Of a DNA stretch of 64,000 nucleotides, positions 54,953 to 63,052 are shown piece after piece. Source of the stretch: Paenibacillus alvei DSM 29 (GTDB lineage: Bacteria; Bacillota; Bacilli; Paenibacillales; Paenibacillaceae). The number at the start of each line of letters is the position of its first letter. Position 1 is the stretch's first letter. The stretch spans positions 834,001 through 898,000 of the forward strand of contig NZ_AMBZ01000001.1 of assembly GCF_000293805.1 (NCBI RefSeq), read 5' to 3'. A program made the position numbers and the translations under genes. Under the pieces are notes generated by a model. It was not told the origin of the DNA. It was given only the letters and a program-made list of their open reading frames with translations, and searched no databases.

Positions 54953-55155
54953 AAGTAAAAACCATCTCATTTATGATAAAAAATGACATCATCACCAATT
55001 TGCCCAAGTTCCAAATAACATGGATTGTCCAATCCTTCGTTGATATTTGTTCTTTTTAATCTGAACGCATGGAACTCCCCAGTCCCGTAAATAATTAAAA
55101 AACTGCTTAAAAGGGCATAGGATTACTGTGTTTCATAGATAGAATTAATAATCAA

Positions 55156-55914
55156 CTACTTATTCCTATGTAAAATAAACATCCATTGTTTCGTTTCTTT
55201 CTGGGCTTTAATGTCATCGTAAAAAAACTCTTCACTAACTTTTGATGAAAAGCCTGCTCTATAGAATATATCAAAAATTTCCTGGTACTCTTCTTCGGTT
55301 CTATAGATTGCACTATATTCATTTGCTAAATCTTCAGAATAATAATTGTTTAATGTCAATCTTTCTTCCAATGCAATCGGCTCAGATATATAGATAATAC
55401 ATTCTTCATCGAATCTTTCGATAAGTTCGCCAAGAACCTCTTTTACTTCATCATCATTAATGTACATGAATACTCCGCCCGATATAATAAAACGGTTAAA
55501 TTTCTTTTTAACCGGAAACTGGACAGTACCATTCGTTAACTCTTGAATCGACGAATGAATAAAATAGGTAGATTCCTTTTTCTTAATATCTTCACGTAGC
55601 TGTATAATATCGATAAATTCCTTTACATAGTCTACACCGACATAAGTATTGACCACAGAAGTAATGTATTTGGATATACGACCTGTGCCGCATCCAACTT
55701 CAAGCACAACACTATCGCTATCTATATTCAAAAGTGGAAATCTGTGCTCCAGTTCAAAGGCAGTCCAAGCCCCAATCTTGCTTTTGTCCCTGTCTCCACA
55801 TAGGACTACTGGTGCATCTATATCAATGGATATTTTCTCTCTTGCTCTTTTCTGGTAAAAGTCTTTTAAACTTTCAGGATCAATATGAACTTGTTCATTG
55901 TATACTCTGCTCAA
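55156..55914 (-). CDS. Class I SAM-dependent methyltransferase of the LicD operon
   Basis: 252 residues. Motif I is VVLEVGCGTGRISKYI, followed by YVGVDYVKEFIDI, a post-motif FIISGGVFMYINDDE and a C-terminal cap ending KQWMFILHR. The fold is the general small-molecule methyltransferase type; the substrate cannot be read from sequence. As last gene of the polymer operon, 29 nt after licD, it could methylate a sugar or an amino group of the transferred phospho-aminoalcohol (inference). It is the only gene in the five-gene operon without a frameshift. The coding region is AT-rich compared with the flanks. Confidence 0.85.
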   Translation of the reverse strand: MSRVYNEQVHIDPESLKDFYQKRAREKISIDIDAPVVLCGDRDKSKIGAWTAFELEHRFPLLNIDSDSVVLEVGCGTGRISKYITSVVNTYVGVDYVKEFIDIIQLREDIKKKESTYFIHSSIQELTNGTVQFPVKKKFNRFIISGGVFMYINDDEVKEVLGELIERFDEECIIYISEPIALEERLTLNNYYSEDLANEYSAIYRTEEEYQEIFDIFYRAGFSSKVSEEFFYDDIKAQKETKQWMFILHRNK

Positions 55915-55943
55915 TTAGTTTTCTCCTCCAGAGGACGAATTAT

Positions 55944-56782
55944 TTACAATTTTAATTCTGATCCATCCAAAAATTTAATATATGAGGCATATATATGCCC
56001 TTTTTGCTTTTCTTTTGGTGGCAACTCCATATATTCCCCATACATGGAGGATAATATATCATCATAACCCTTAGGTATTTGAAATAAAAAGCCTTCAAAC
56101 TCAGCCATTATCGCCTCGTCATACCATTCACGTTTAAAAACATGGCCTGCCACATTATTACACACTAAAAATGGGGTATCTTTTTTGTTGTCTATTCCAG
56201 AAAAATAATTAAAAACAGAGATGGTTAGTGCACGAGGGATCCATGATAATACTTTAAATAATAACCTACTGTAAGCATTCCCTGCACATTTTTTCCCTAC
56301 CTGCGCCCATAATATTTTTCTACACATCTTACATATGGAAACAGAAATCTTTTGCTTATACTGTCTGGACGACAAATTATCAATTGGACAGATATCAATA
56401 AATATACCATCCTTTTGTTTAATGTGTTCTTGCCCTGCACGGACAAATGATGTGTTTTTCAATCTCAACTTCCCATAAACCCAATTATAGTGTTTGTCTG
56501 AGCGCTGATTTTGTAAAAAGAATTTCTCACCATCTAATTCTTTTTTGCATACTTCGCAAAATCGTTCGTAGTCTTTTCTAAACATATGGATATCTATGTC
56601 GTCATCCCATGGAATAAATCCTTTATGTCTAATTGCTCCTAGTAACGTTCCTCCTGCGAGAAAATACGGTATGTTATTTTTTGGCATATCTTATCCAATT
56701 CTATAAGGAGTTGCAACATCTCCTCATGTAACTTTTTCAAATCCTCATCATCTAGTTTTATATAATCTATTCCCTCTATCAT
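55944..56782 (-). pseudogene. LicD-family phosphotransferase (frameshifted at an A6 tract)
   Basis: Reconstructed 279 residues. ATG 56782 overlaps the upstream gene stop (ATGA) and gives MIEGIDYIKLDDEDLKKLHE, then LLIELDKICQ. At 56677-56682 (T6 on the plus strand, A6 in coding) the frame is lost. One more A yields CQKNNIPYFLAGGTLLGAIR, the hallmark LicD block, followed by GFIPWDDDIDI (catalytic DDD) and FIDICPIDN. LicD proteins move phosphocholine or similar groups from a CDP carrier to surface glycans. The frame from 56687 (MPKNN) could be translated but would lack the conserved N-terminal helix. Confidence 0.87.
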
Positions 56783-57512
56783 TTTATATCACCGCTTAGT
56801 ACGTTTTCTCTCTCATTGTCCTTACACGTATAAGCCAAAATTCTTTGATAATCATCAAAATAATCTATTTCAGACCAAAACATTCCTTTTATATCAATCG
56901 TATCAATGTTCTTTTCTTCTACTAACGAATACAAAATATTTTCCCACCACAATTGGTGCTGCTGATTCCCTATCAAATGATCAAGCTTTTCTAGAAACTC
57001 AGACAAGAACTTATCCTTTATTTTGCCAATGCCTACATATTCGCAAGTCCGATCAATTAAAGGCAAATCTTTCCCGTACTTTCTTATAAAGCCGTTCTCT
57101 AGCTTCAAAAAATAATCTCCCTCAGCCGTTCTTCCGGTATCAACCATTAAAGCACAGTCTTTCTTCGTTTCTATTATGAGATTCAAAATTCCATCATCAA
57201 TATAAACGTCGCCATTCATAATAATAGAATCTTCGGTTAATTCCCCTCGAGCAAACCATAATGACGCAATACTATTTGTTACATTATAGAAAGGGTTATA
57301 GTAATAGGTGACATTCAGCCCGTCTAATGCTTCATAAATTTTTTCTTTACAGTAACCCACGCATACAATTGGCTGAATATTTTTTCTAATAGCATCATGA
57401 CGCTTCTTCTGATTAATGGTACTCCATCAACCGGCAGCACGCATTTTGGGATTTCTTTTATCATTCTTGATATTCTAGTTCCTCTACCTGCTGCCAATAA
57501 TATAGCTTTCAT
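56779..57512 (-). pseudogene. Sugar/choline-phosphate nucleotidylyltransferase (LicC-like, frameshifted at an A6 tract)
   Basis: Reconstructed 244 residues. ATG 57512 follows GGGGAGAGGTGAAAT and starts KAILLAAGRGTRI, then EIPKCVLPVDGVPLIRRSV, the nucleotidyltransferase signature of LicC/PntC-like enzymes. At 57380-57385 (A6 coding) GAAAAAATATTC breaks the frame. With A7 it reads EKNIQPIVCVGYCKEKIYEAL and continues with NVTNSIASLWFARG and IIMNGDVYIDDGIL. Enzymes of this type activate phosphocholine, phosphoethanolamine, aminoethylphosphonate or sugar phosphates with CTP. The LicD neighbour favours a CDP-aminoalcohol product (inference). Confidence 0.85.
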
Positions 57513-57527
57513 ATTTCACCTCTCCCC

Positions 57528-58582
57528 TCAACATTCATCGATTTTTTCAAAATGCTCCCAAAATAAACGCATTACTTGAATACTTCCCGTCGTTACTCGA
57601 ATCCAGTTGGACAAGATAGGGGCAGAGTATGTTTTAATTAGTATATTTTTTCTTTTAGCGCTGAAAATACTAGCTGAGGCTTCTTGTTGCTTTTAATCAG
57701 CACATAATTGCCATGATTAAAATGATATTCATAATTGTGTTTTTTGAGCTGATCCAATAGGTACTCTCTACCCAGCCGTTCTCTCTCTGTTAAATCATCA
57801 ATGATTTGAGGATTATCTAGTATCTTTTCAGCAAATTGAAGTGCAAAACAATTGATAGGATACGTCGAGCAAGCCTTTTTGATTTCCGTAATTATTTCAT
57901 GATTCGCGATAATATAACCTATCCGGCATCCGGCAATAGAAAGCATTTTTGAAAAGGTCCGAAATATCATGACATTATCGTATTCGTTTATGAAATGCAT
58001 GAATGTGGTAGGCGAAAAATAATAGTAGGCCTCATCGATAACGACCAGCGCATTATTTTCTCTCGCTTTTTCAATGATTGCTCTTACTTCATGTTCTAGC
58101 CAGGATGTACCGATAGGGCTATTCGGATTCAACAAGACTACAATTCCTGTATCGCTGTCAATTTGATTTAACGTATTTTCCACGCTTACGTTGAAATTTT
58201 CATCATAGGTTACCGGCGAATGGATCATCCCGTACATATTCATGTACACCGCGTACATTTCAAAGCTGGGACTTACCGAGACTACTTTCTTGCCTGGCTC
58301 CCCGAATACTTCAAACAATAATCGGATAGCGTCATCAGAACCGTTGGTCAAAGAAATGTTCTCCGGTTGACAATGCAGGTATTCCGCCAATTTTCCAACG
58401 ACTGTGGTCATTTCCGGATACATTGCTACATAATCCGGCGTTATGCTTTTCATTACTTGTTCAAAAAAAGAGGCAGGCAACCCCTCCGGATTTTCATTCA
58501 TATCTAAACGAACGTAATTTTTTCTGCTTTCGCTATATGACGTTCTATATAAATTCTTTATGTTAGGATTTACGTAATACAT
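57528..58582 (-). pseudogene. HisC/CobD-like PLP-dependent enzyme (frameshifted near its 3' end)
   Basis: Reconstructed 351 residues. Fold type I aminotransferase of the histidinol-phosphate/threonine-phosphate group: VRLDMNENPEGLP at the start, ISLTNGSDDAIRLLF, VVLLNPNSPIGTSW, VVIDEAYYYF and the PLP lysine in FRTFSKMLSIAGCRIGY. At 57646-57651 (A6 coding) the written frame stops after SALKEKIY. With A7 it continues KNILIKTY to NWIRVTTGSIQVMRLF, the expected C-terminus with the phosphate-binding Arg, ending at 57528. A lone hisC-like gene beside licC/licD-like genes suggests making an aminoalcohol or amino phosphate rather than histidine (inference). An A7 tract at about 58453-58459 is intact. 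Confidence 0.86.
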
Positions 58583-58601
58583 GTATTATCACCTTTCTGC
58601 A

Positions 58602-60064
58602 TCAAATATTCAGGACTTGCTGCATAAGTTCGTTTTTGATGCTCTGATGAATCTTTTGCCCGCACGTGCCATCCGCATTACTTACGCTCTTTTTAAATCT
58701 AGAAACGCGTTCCTCTCTCTTGTAATCTTCCCCGCGTTCTACCATTTCAACAAACTGAGGCACAGTAACATCTTGATTTACAAAATAACATCCTGAATAG
58801 TCCGCATGATAATACCGATCCGTTGCTATCATTTCACTGTCCAATAACCCCAAAATAGGTTTTTCAGTTACAATGCATTGCAGCATAACGGAACTATAAT
58901 CACTAATGATACCGTCAGAAGCAGCCACAGCCGGATAAATATCGCTGCTGTTATCAACAATAACGTTAGCAGCTTGTTTCAGCTTGTTTTCCAGTATTTC
59001 AAAAGATTCTAATAGCTGCGGGCGCATTGTTTTAATTGTAATCTCTGTAAGTGGATGCGGGCGCCAAATAACGGCAAACTGCTCATGATCCATAAAATAA
59101 TTTAGGACTTGCTCAACTTGCTCAAACCAAGAATCAATGGATAACAGATCGGCTATTCCCGTGTTTAACAAAAAGGCCTTTTTATCGCCAATTATTTTTT
59201 CCAATAAAACGGTATTTCTTTAGGTTCCTTTATCGCCTCAAACATGGCATCGAGTTTTGGGGATCCTAAATCTAATAACTTGTGAGCATCAATTCCATTA
59301 GCTATAAAAGAATGAAGTGAGTTTTTAGATTGAACAATAATTTTTGCTGCATTCATATAAGATGGGAATACGCTAATTTCAGGAGTAGCCGTACTTCCGG
59401 CCAGGTAATAAGGGACATATACTAACATCTCCGTATATTGCGCAAGATTACCAGAAAAGAATCGACTGTTGACCATTGTAAGTATATTATAGTTATCGAA
59501 AGGGTTATGAATGTAAATAATATCCGGTCTTCTATTCTCAAAATCATACAGTTCGAACGGTATGGTAGTTACATCTTTCGGGAAGTCATTTCCCTCATAA
59601 CAAAACTTTATGATTTCTCCCTGTGCATTTTTTTCATAATACGGAATTGGAACGACGTAACATGTGCAGTTCGGATCTTGATTGGCCTCTCTATATATAC
59701 TTTCTAGTGCATCCCACATCGAAGCTTTGTACGGCATGAACGCGATTTCTATGTCTGTCTTTACGTTATTTATAATTAAGGTTTTCACATCAACCATTAA
59801 GTGCTTCAATTTATTAATATGTAACGAATATTTGTGTTCTTCTTTCATTCCTGCCATTAAGGATTGGACTGCTTGAATAGCTTGATGAAGAAGCCCGATA
59901 ACTTCTTCCTCCCCATTCATTAACTTCAGCAAAAATTGTAATCCATCGTTGCTATCTTGCAATATAACGCTCGTTCTATCATCATTAGTATGACTTGCGT
60001 AATCAATGCCTTCTTCGATCGTAGCAATAAAATCCATAATCTGGCGCTTTTGATTTAATCTCAT
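58602..60064 (-). pseudogene. CDP-glycerol glycerophosphotransferase-family protein (frameshifted at an A6 tract)
   Basis: Reconstructed 487 residues. ATG 60064 follows TTGGAGAGAAGTC. The N-terminal part has a helical region, then EIAFMPYKASMWDALESIY, CYVVPIPYYEKN, RPDIIYIHNPFDNYN and VFPSYMNAAKIIVQS. At 59195-59200 (A6 coding) the frame breaks after FYWKK; with A7 it continues KIIGDKKAFLLNTG. The rest has VIWRPHPLTE and the family signature GIISDYSSVMLQCIVTEKPIL. Members polymerise or link glycerol-phosphate or related units of teichoic-type polymers. It is the first gene of the operon; the ORF upstream to 60157 lacks a ribosome site. Confidence 0.85.
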
Positions 60065-60340
60065 GACTTCTCTCCAATGCTCAGTGCAGTTTGTATTTCG
60101 ATTCCGTTCAAGTTTTTTTGTCTCAAAACCTTTTGGACACGATAGCCATTTCTCCATTGTAATTAATTAGTATATTTGTGAATTGGGATCACAATAAGAT
60201 CAATGATTTTCAAGGATATCGACATTTTTGGACAATATATTCTGTATATATTCTATCGTCATAATAAAAGAAAAGATTAATAGTTAAAACACTTGAGCCG
60301 CTTACAGGAATCACCTTTAATTTCCACTTTCGCAAAAGCA

Positions 60341-60368
60341 AAAAACCGACCTCATGCAGTCGGTTTTT
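60341..60368 (-). terminator. Terminator of the prolyl-hydroxylase-like gene
   Basis: 10-bp arms aaaaaccgac (60341-60350) and gtcggttttt (60359-60368). Works on either strand. Confidence 0.92.
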
Positions 60369-60434
60369 CATGCGTTTTTCTGAACTTGTGTTGGTATAAA
60401 AAAGCTCTGACTTCGTTACGTAAACAGTCAACAA

Positions 60435-61082
60435 CTATGAGACGCGAAAGGTTTGTCTTCTCATCCACATCGTTGCAACCCACTTTTCTCCTTTTCTCAC
60501 CGGTGCGCCTGCATGCAGGGTTCGTTCGTTTAATTCATGATTACTGTAAAAATATTCGAAGTAGACGGCCATGCCCTTGCTAGGGAACACGGATAAATTA
60601 AGCATGGGGAATGTCGTTTCTCCGCCTTCCTCCACATCATTCAAATACATAACGAGCGTACTAATTCGATTGTTCGCACTTGCTCGACTCGTGTCAGCGA
60701 AGAAATCAAAATGAGGCTTATACTCCTGGCCAGGGGCATACAACAGCACCTGCAAGCCATCACCGTGCTCGATCGGAATATTCATGATTTGAGAGATCCG
60801 TTTCTCGATCTTTGCAACCGTCTCATTTTCCTCACAGAATACCCCACTGCTCGTTCTAATTTGATTGACTGAACGCTCTTCTCCAATTTTAGAACGCTGC
60901 AATCGCTCCTTAGAGTGCTCAATCAATTCGTCGCATTCCTCATTACTAAGGACATTTCCTAATATGACAATCAAAGGCTCCTCATACTTGGCAAGGATAC
61001 GAATTTCTCGATCTTCTGTCTTAATCGTGCTTCCGACATGATCAAAAATGGTACGTTCTTTCTCCGTCGCGTTCCCAATCAT
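60435..61082 (-). CDS. 2-oxoglutarate/Fe(II) oxygenase of the prolyl-4-hydroxylase type
   Basis: 215 residues, the usual size of bacterial (Bacillus) P4H. The iron ligands are His and Asp in EYKPHFDFFADTS and the distal His in NERTLHAGAPVRKGEKWV, which also supplies the Lys that binds 2-oxoglutarate. VLSNEECDELIEHSKERLQR and RTSSGVFCEE are family blocks. Bacterial members hydroxylate proline in peptide or protein (e.g. collagen-like or elongation-factor substrates). ATG 61082 follows TATGGAGGATACATAAGG; the frame to 61142 is open but unneeded. It is divergent from the small protein at 61390; whether they are linked is unknown. Confidence 0.92.
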   Translation of the reverse strand: MIGNATEKERTIFDHVGSTIKTEDREIRILAKYEEPLIVILGNVLSNEECDELIEHSKERLQRSKIGEERSVNQIRTSSGVFCEENETVAKIEKRISQIMNIPIEHGDGLQVLLYAPGQEYKPHFDFFADTSRASANNRISTLVMYLNDVEEGGETTFPMLNLSVFPSKGMAVYFEYFYSNHELNERTLHAGAPVRKGEKWVATMWMRRQTFRVS

Positions 61083-61389
61083 CCTTATGTATCCTCCATA
61101 AAATGACATCCACCACAAAATAAGATACCATAAAATGGTCATTTTCCTCTACTGATTTTTAGGCAGTATGTGAAGGAAAGGCACGAGCATTCAGTCAAAC
61201 GTTATCATTGTTATTGTTTCTTCTGGTGGTTTACGTTGTCTTTATGATAAAGAGTGGAACGGGTCATATCATTATGATCTATACAGCTCTTGGGGATTCC
61301 ATTTCAATCCCCCGTTTTTTACTTAAAGAATAAGTTTTAGTATAATAGCGAAGAATGTAATTAGTACAACTCCTAAGGAGGGATTGCAC

Positions 61390-61608
61390 ATGGATATCAA
61401 AGCAAAAATTGAAGAAGTCGTTGCTAAAGTCAAGAACGATCCAGACTTCTCATCTAAATTTATGAGTGATCCTGTTTCGGCAATTGAATCTGTTATTGGA
61501 ATTGACCTCCCGAATGATCAGATCAATGCATTAATCGAGGGTGTAAAAGCGAAATTGACCGTAGATAAAGCCAGCGGCATTTTTGATTCGATCAAGAAGC
61601 TGTTCTAA
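61390..61608 (+). CDS. Small acidic-helical protein, RiPP-leader-like pattern
   Basis: 72 residues. It begins MDIKAKIEEVVAKVKNDPDF and has SDPVSAIESVIGIDLPNDQI, with a Lys-rich tail (KLTVDKASGIFDSIKKLF). The pattern of an amphipathic helix, then a DP...AIE...GIDLP turn, is reminiscent of Nif11/nitrile-hydratase-type leader peptides of RiPP precursors. There is no Gly-Gly core, cysteine or serine-rich core, and no modification genes next to it. I know similar small proteins in Paenibacillus and Clostridia without an assigned function. CTAAGGAGGGATTGCAC is an outstanding ribosome site, and a perfect terminator follows, so it is certainly expressed as a single gene. Confidence 0.75.
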   Translation: MDIKAKIEEVVAKVKNDPDFSSKFMSDPVSAIESVIGIDLPNDQINALIEGVKAKLTVDKASGIFDSIKKLF

Positions 61609-61642
61609 TTTGATACATAACAAGTTGAGCGGTTCTTCGTGC

Positions 61643-61687
61643 AAAGGGGATATACATGATTAGAAATGACATGTATATCCCCTTTTG
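61643..61687 (+). terminator. Strong terminator after the small protein
   Basis: Perfect 16-bp arms aaaggggatatacatg (61643-61658) and catgtatatccccttt (61670-61685), then TT. The following 61690-62035 contains no gene I can support. Confidence 0.93.
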
Positions 61688-62035
61688 GCATTCAAAAACG
61701 TTTTACAGCGATTTAGATTTAAAAAAGACAGAAGGAAGGGCTTAGCAGCAACTGTTGCCCCTACACTGATTTTAGATTGCCTGGATAGAGAAAAATACCC
61801 GGGTTGGGATGCGCTAATGCTGAATCCGTCCTAAAAAGCTGGGATACACGTTCAAGGAATCTTATCCCCCTCCCTATAATCAAGCCTCTCACTTGCGCCT
61901 GCTATTTCTCTATGTTCATTTCATCATTTTTATACAATCTTCTTATGCTGGTGTAGTCATAGTTAAATGTCACTCCTATATAGGCTTCTGCATACGATGG
62001 AGAAAATGATTGAATCTAAAATGGAGGCCACGACC

Positions 62036-62341
62036 ATGAGCTTGCAGCAACAGGGGCAACAAGAACAAACACTGTATCGAATGGATCCAACTACTATGCA
62101 TAACTTAAGATCCATTCAAGATCACATAGGGAATATATGTAACAACCATATGAACAAACTTGTTCTAGTGGAGACAGTGGATGGCGATGTTTTTGAAGGG
62201 TTACTTATCCACTGTGAAAGGGGAATTTTATACTTAAGACTTCTAAACCATGGAACTAATCGCGGCTTTGTTCCTGGTTTCCACAATGATTTCGTTTTAC
62301 CCCTAGTACTGTTCAATTTACTCGCCATTTCATTATTATAG
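62036..62341 (+). CDS. Small protein with an LSm-like stretch, probably spore-associated
   Basis: 101 residues. ATG 62036 follows TGGAGGCCACGACC (8 nt spacer); the frame from 61967 is not needed. The N-terminus is Gln-rich (SLQQQGQQEQTLYRMDP). A helix LRSIQDHIGNICNNHMNK follows, then strands VLVETVDGDVFEGLLIHCER, GILYLRL and FVLPLVLFNLLAISL. The layout resembles small spore-coat proteins such as GerQ (Gln-rich start, LSm-like core), but I would not assert homology. It forms a pair with the next gene, 42 nt downstream. Confidence 0.6.
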   Translation: MSLQQQGQQEQTLYRMDPTTMHNLRSIQDHIGNICNNHMNKLVLVETVDGDVFEGLLIHCERGILYLRLLNHGTNRGFVPGFHNDFVLPLVLFNLLAISLL

Positions 62342-62382
62342 GCCTGATCAAGCCTAATCCTCTAATTAAGGAGTGAAATCTT

Positions 62383-62673
62383 ATGGCATTTACACCGCCT
62401 CAAGGGCCACAAGGAACACAACAGGCACCCTCCTCCCCTCCTCCACAATTCACACCACCGCAACCCGCTGCTACAGCGTTTGCCATCGACCCTGGAGCTA
62501 TTTCCGGTTGTTTATTCCGCAACACATTTGTGTGGCTAAGAAATGGGAACTCATTCTGGTTCTTCCCAACCTTTGTAGGACGCACATCCGTTGCAGGTTT
62601 TAGATGGACCGGTCGAAGATGGGTGTATACTGGAGTCGATCTAAGAAGCATTGTATCATTTACATGTTTTTAG
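62383..62673 (+). CDS. Small aromatic-rich protein, probably spore-associated
   Basis: 96 residues. The Pro/Gln-rich N-terminus (TPPQGPQGTQQAPSSPPPQF) is flexible. The C-terminal 55 residues are full of Trp, Phe, Arg and Gly (LFRNTFVWLRNGNSFWFFPT, GFRWTGRRWVYTGVDLRSI). Proteins of this make-up occur in pairs with LSm-like small proteins in spore formers; function unknown. AATTAAGGAGTGAAATCTT precedes the ATG, and a terminator follows. There is no signal peptide. Confidence 0.65.
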   Translation: MAFTPPQGPQGTQQAPSSPPPQFTPPQPAATAFAIDPGAISGCLFRNTFVWLRNGNSFWFFPTFVGRTSVAGFRWTGRRWVYTGVDLRSIVSFTCF

Positions 62674-62694
62674 AGGGGAAAATAACGGCCCAGT

Positions 62695-62721
62695 ACCAGT
62701 ACCTTATCGGTGCTGGTTTTT
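62695..62721 (+). terminator. Terminator after the small gene pair
   Basis: accagtacc (62695-62703) pairs with ggtgctggt (62709-62717) with one wobble, then TTTTT. Confidence 0.85.
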
Positions 62722-62789
62722 GCTGCCTGTGTAGCCACTTATATTGAGCGTAAACCACGGCACTACTTAGCTTTGAAAATGCCCGATCG

Positions 62790-63002
62790 TTGATTGCCTT
62801 TGGTATAATTGCAAACCAGTATCCTCAAGCCGCCTCTCGAACCGCTATCATAGATCGCGGGAAGGAGTTGCTTGTTATACAACCTTCTGGACAGTATCGG
62901 GCCAGCTACGTCCAACAGTACTTTGATATCATGAAGCCAAATGGCCGTATCATGAAGTTTGGAGCTTACCCAGAATATCCCTCAACTTATGCCATGATAT
63001 AA
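62790..63002 (+). CDS. Doubtful ORF or gene relic
   Basis: 70 codons, beginning at TTG 62790 with no ribosome site. The inner part (DRGKELLVIQPSGQYRASYV, QQYFDIMKPNGRIMKFGAYP) reads like genuine protein, but I do not recognise it. It may be the 3' part of a lost gene. It converges with ribD, 50 nt away. Confidence 0.3.
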   Translation: MIAFGIIANQYPQAASRTAIIDRGKELLVIQPSGQYRASYVQQYFDIMKPNGRIMKFGAYPEYPSTYAMI

Positions 63003-63052
63003 TCCAGAAAATGTGAAGCAGGTGTCATCAATATCGAAAACCAAACTTCATA

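Noticed and set aside
60210..60434. 74-codon minus-strand ORF after the prolyl-hydroxylase-like gene
   Set aside because: It runs straight through the strong terminator hairpin at 60341-60368 and shows no protein-like pattern.
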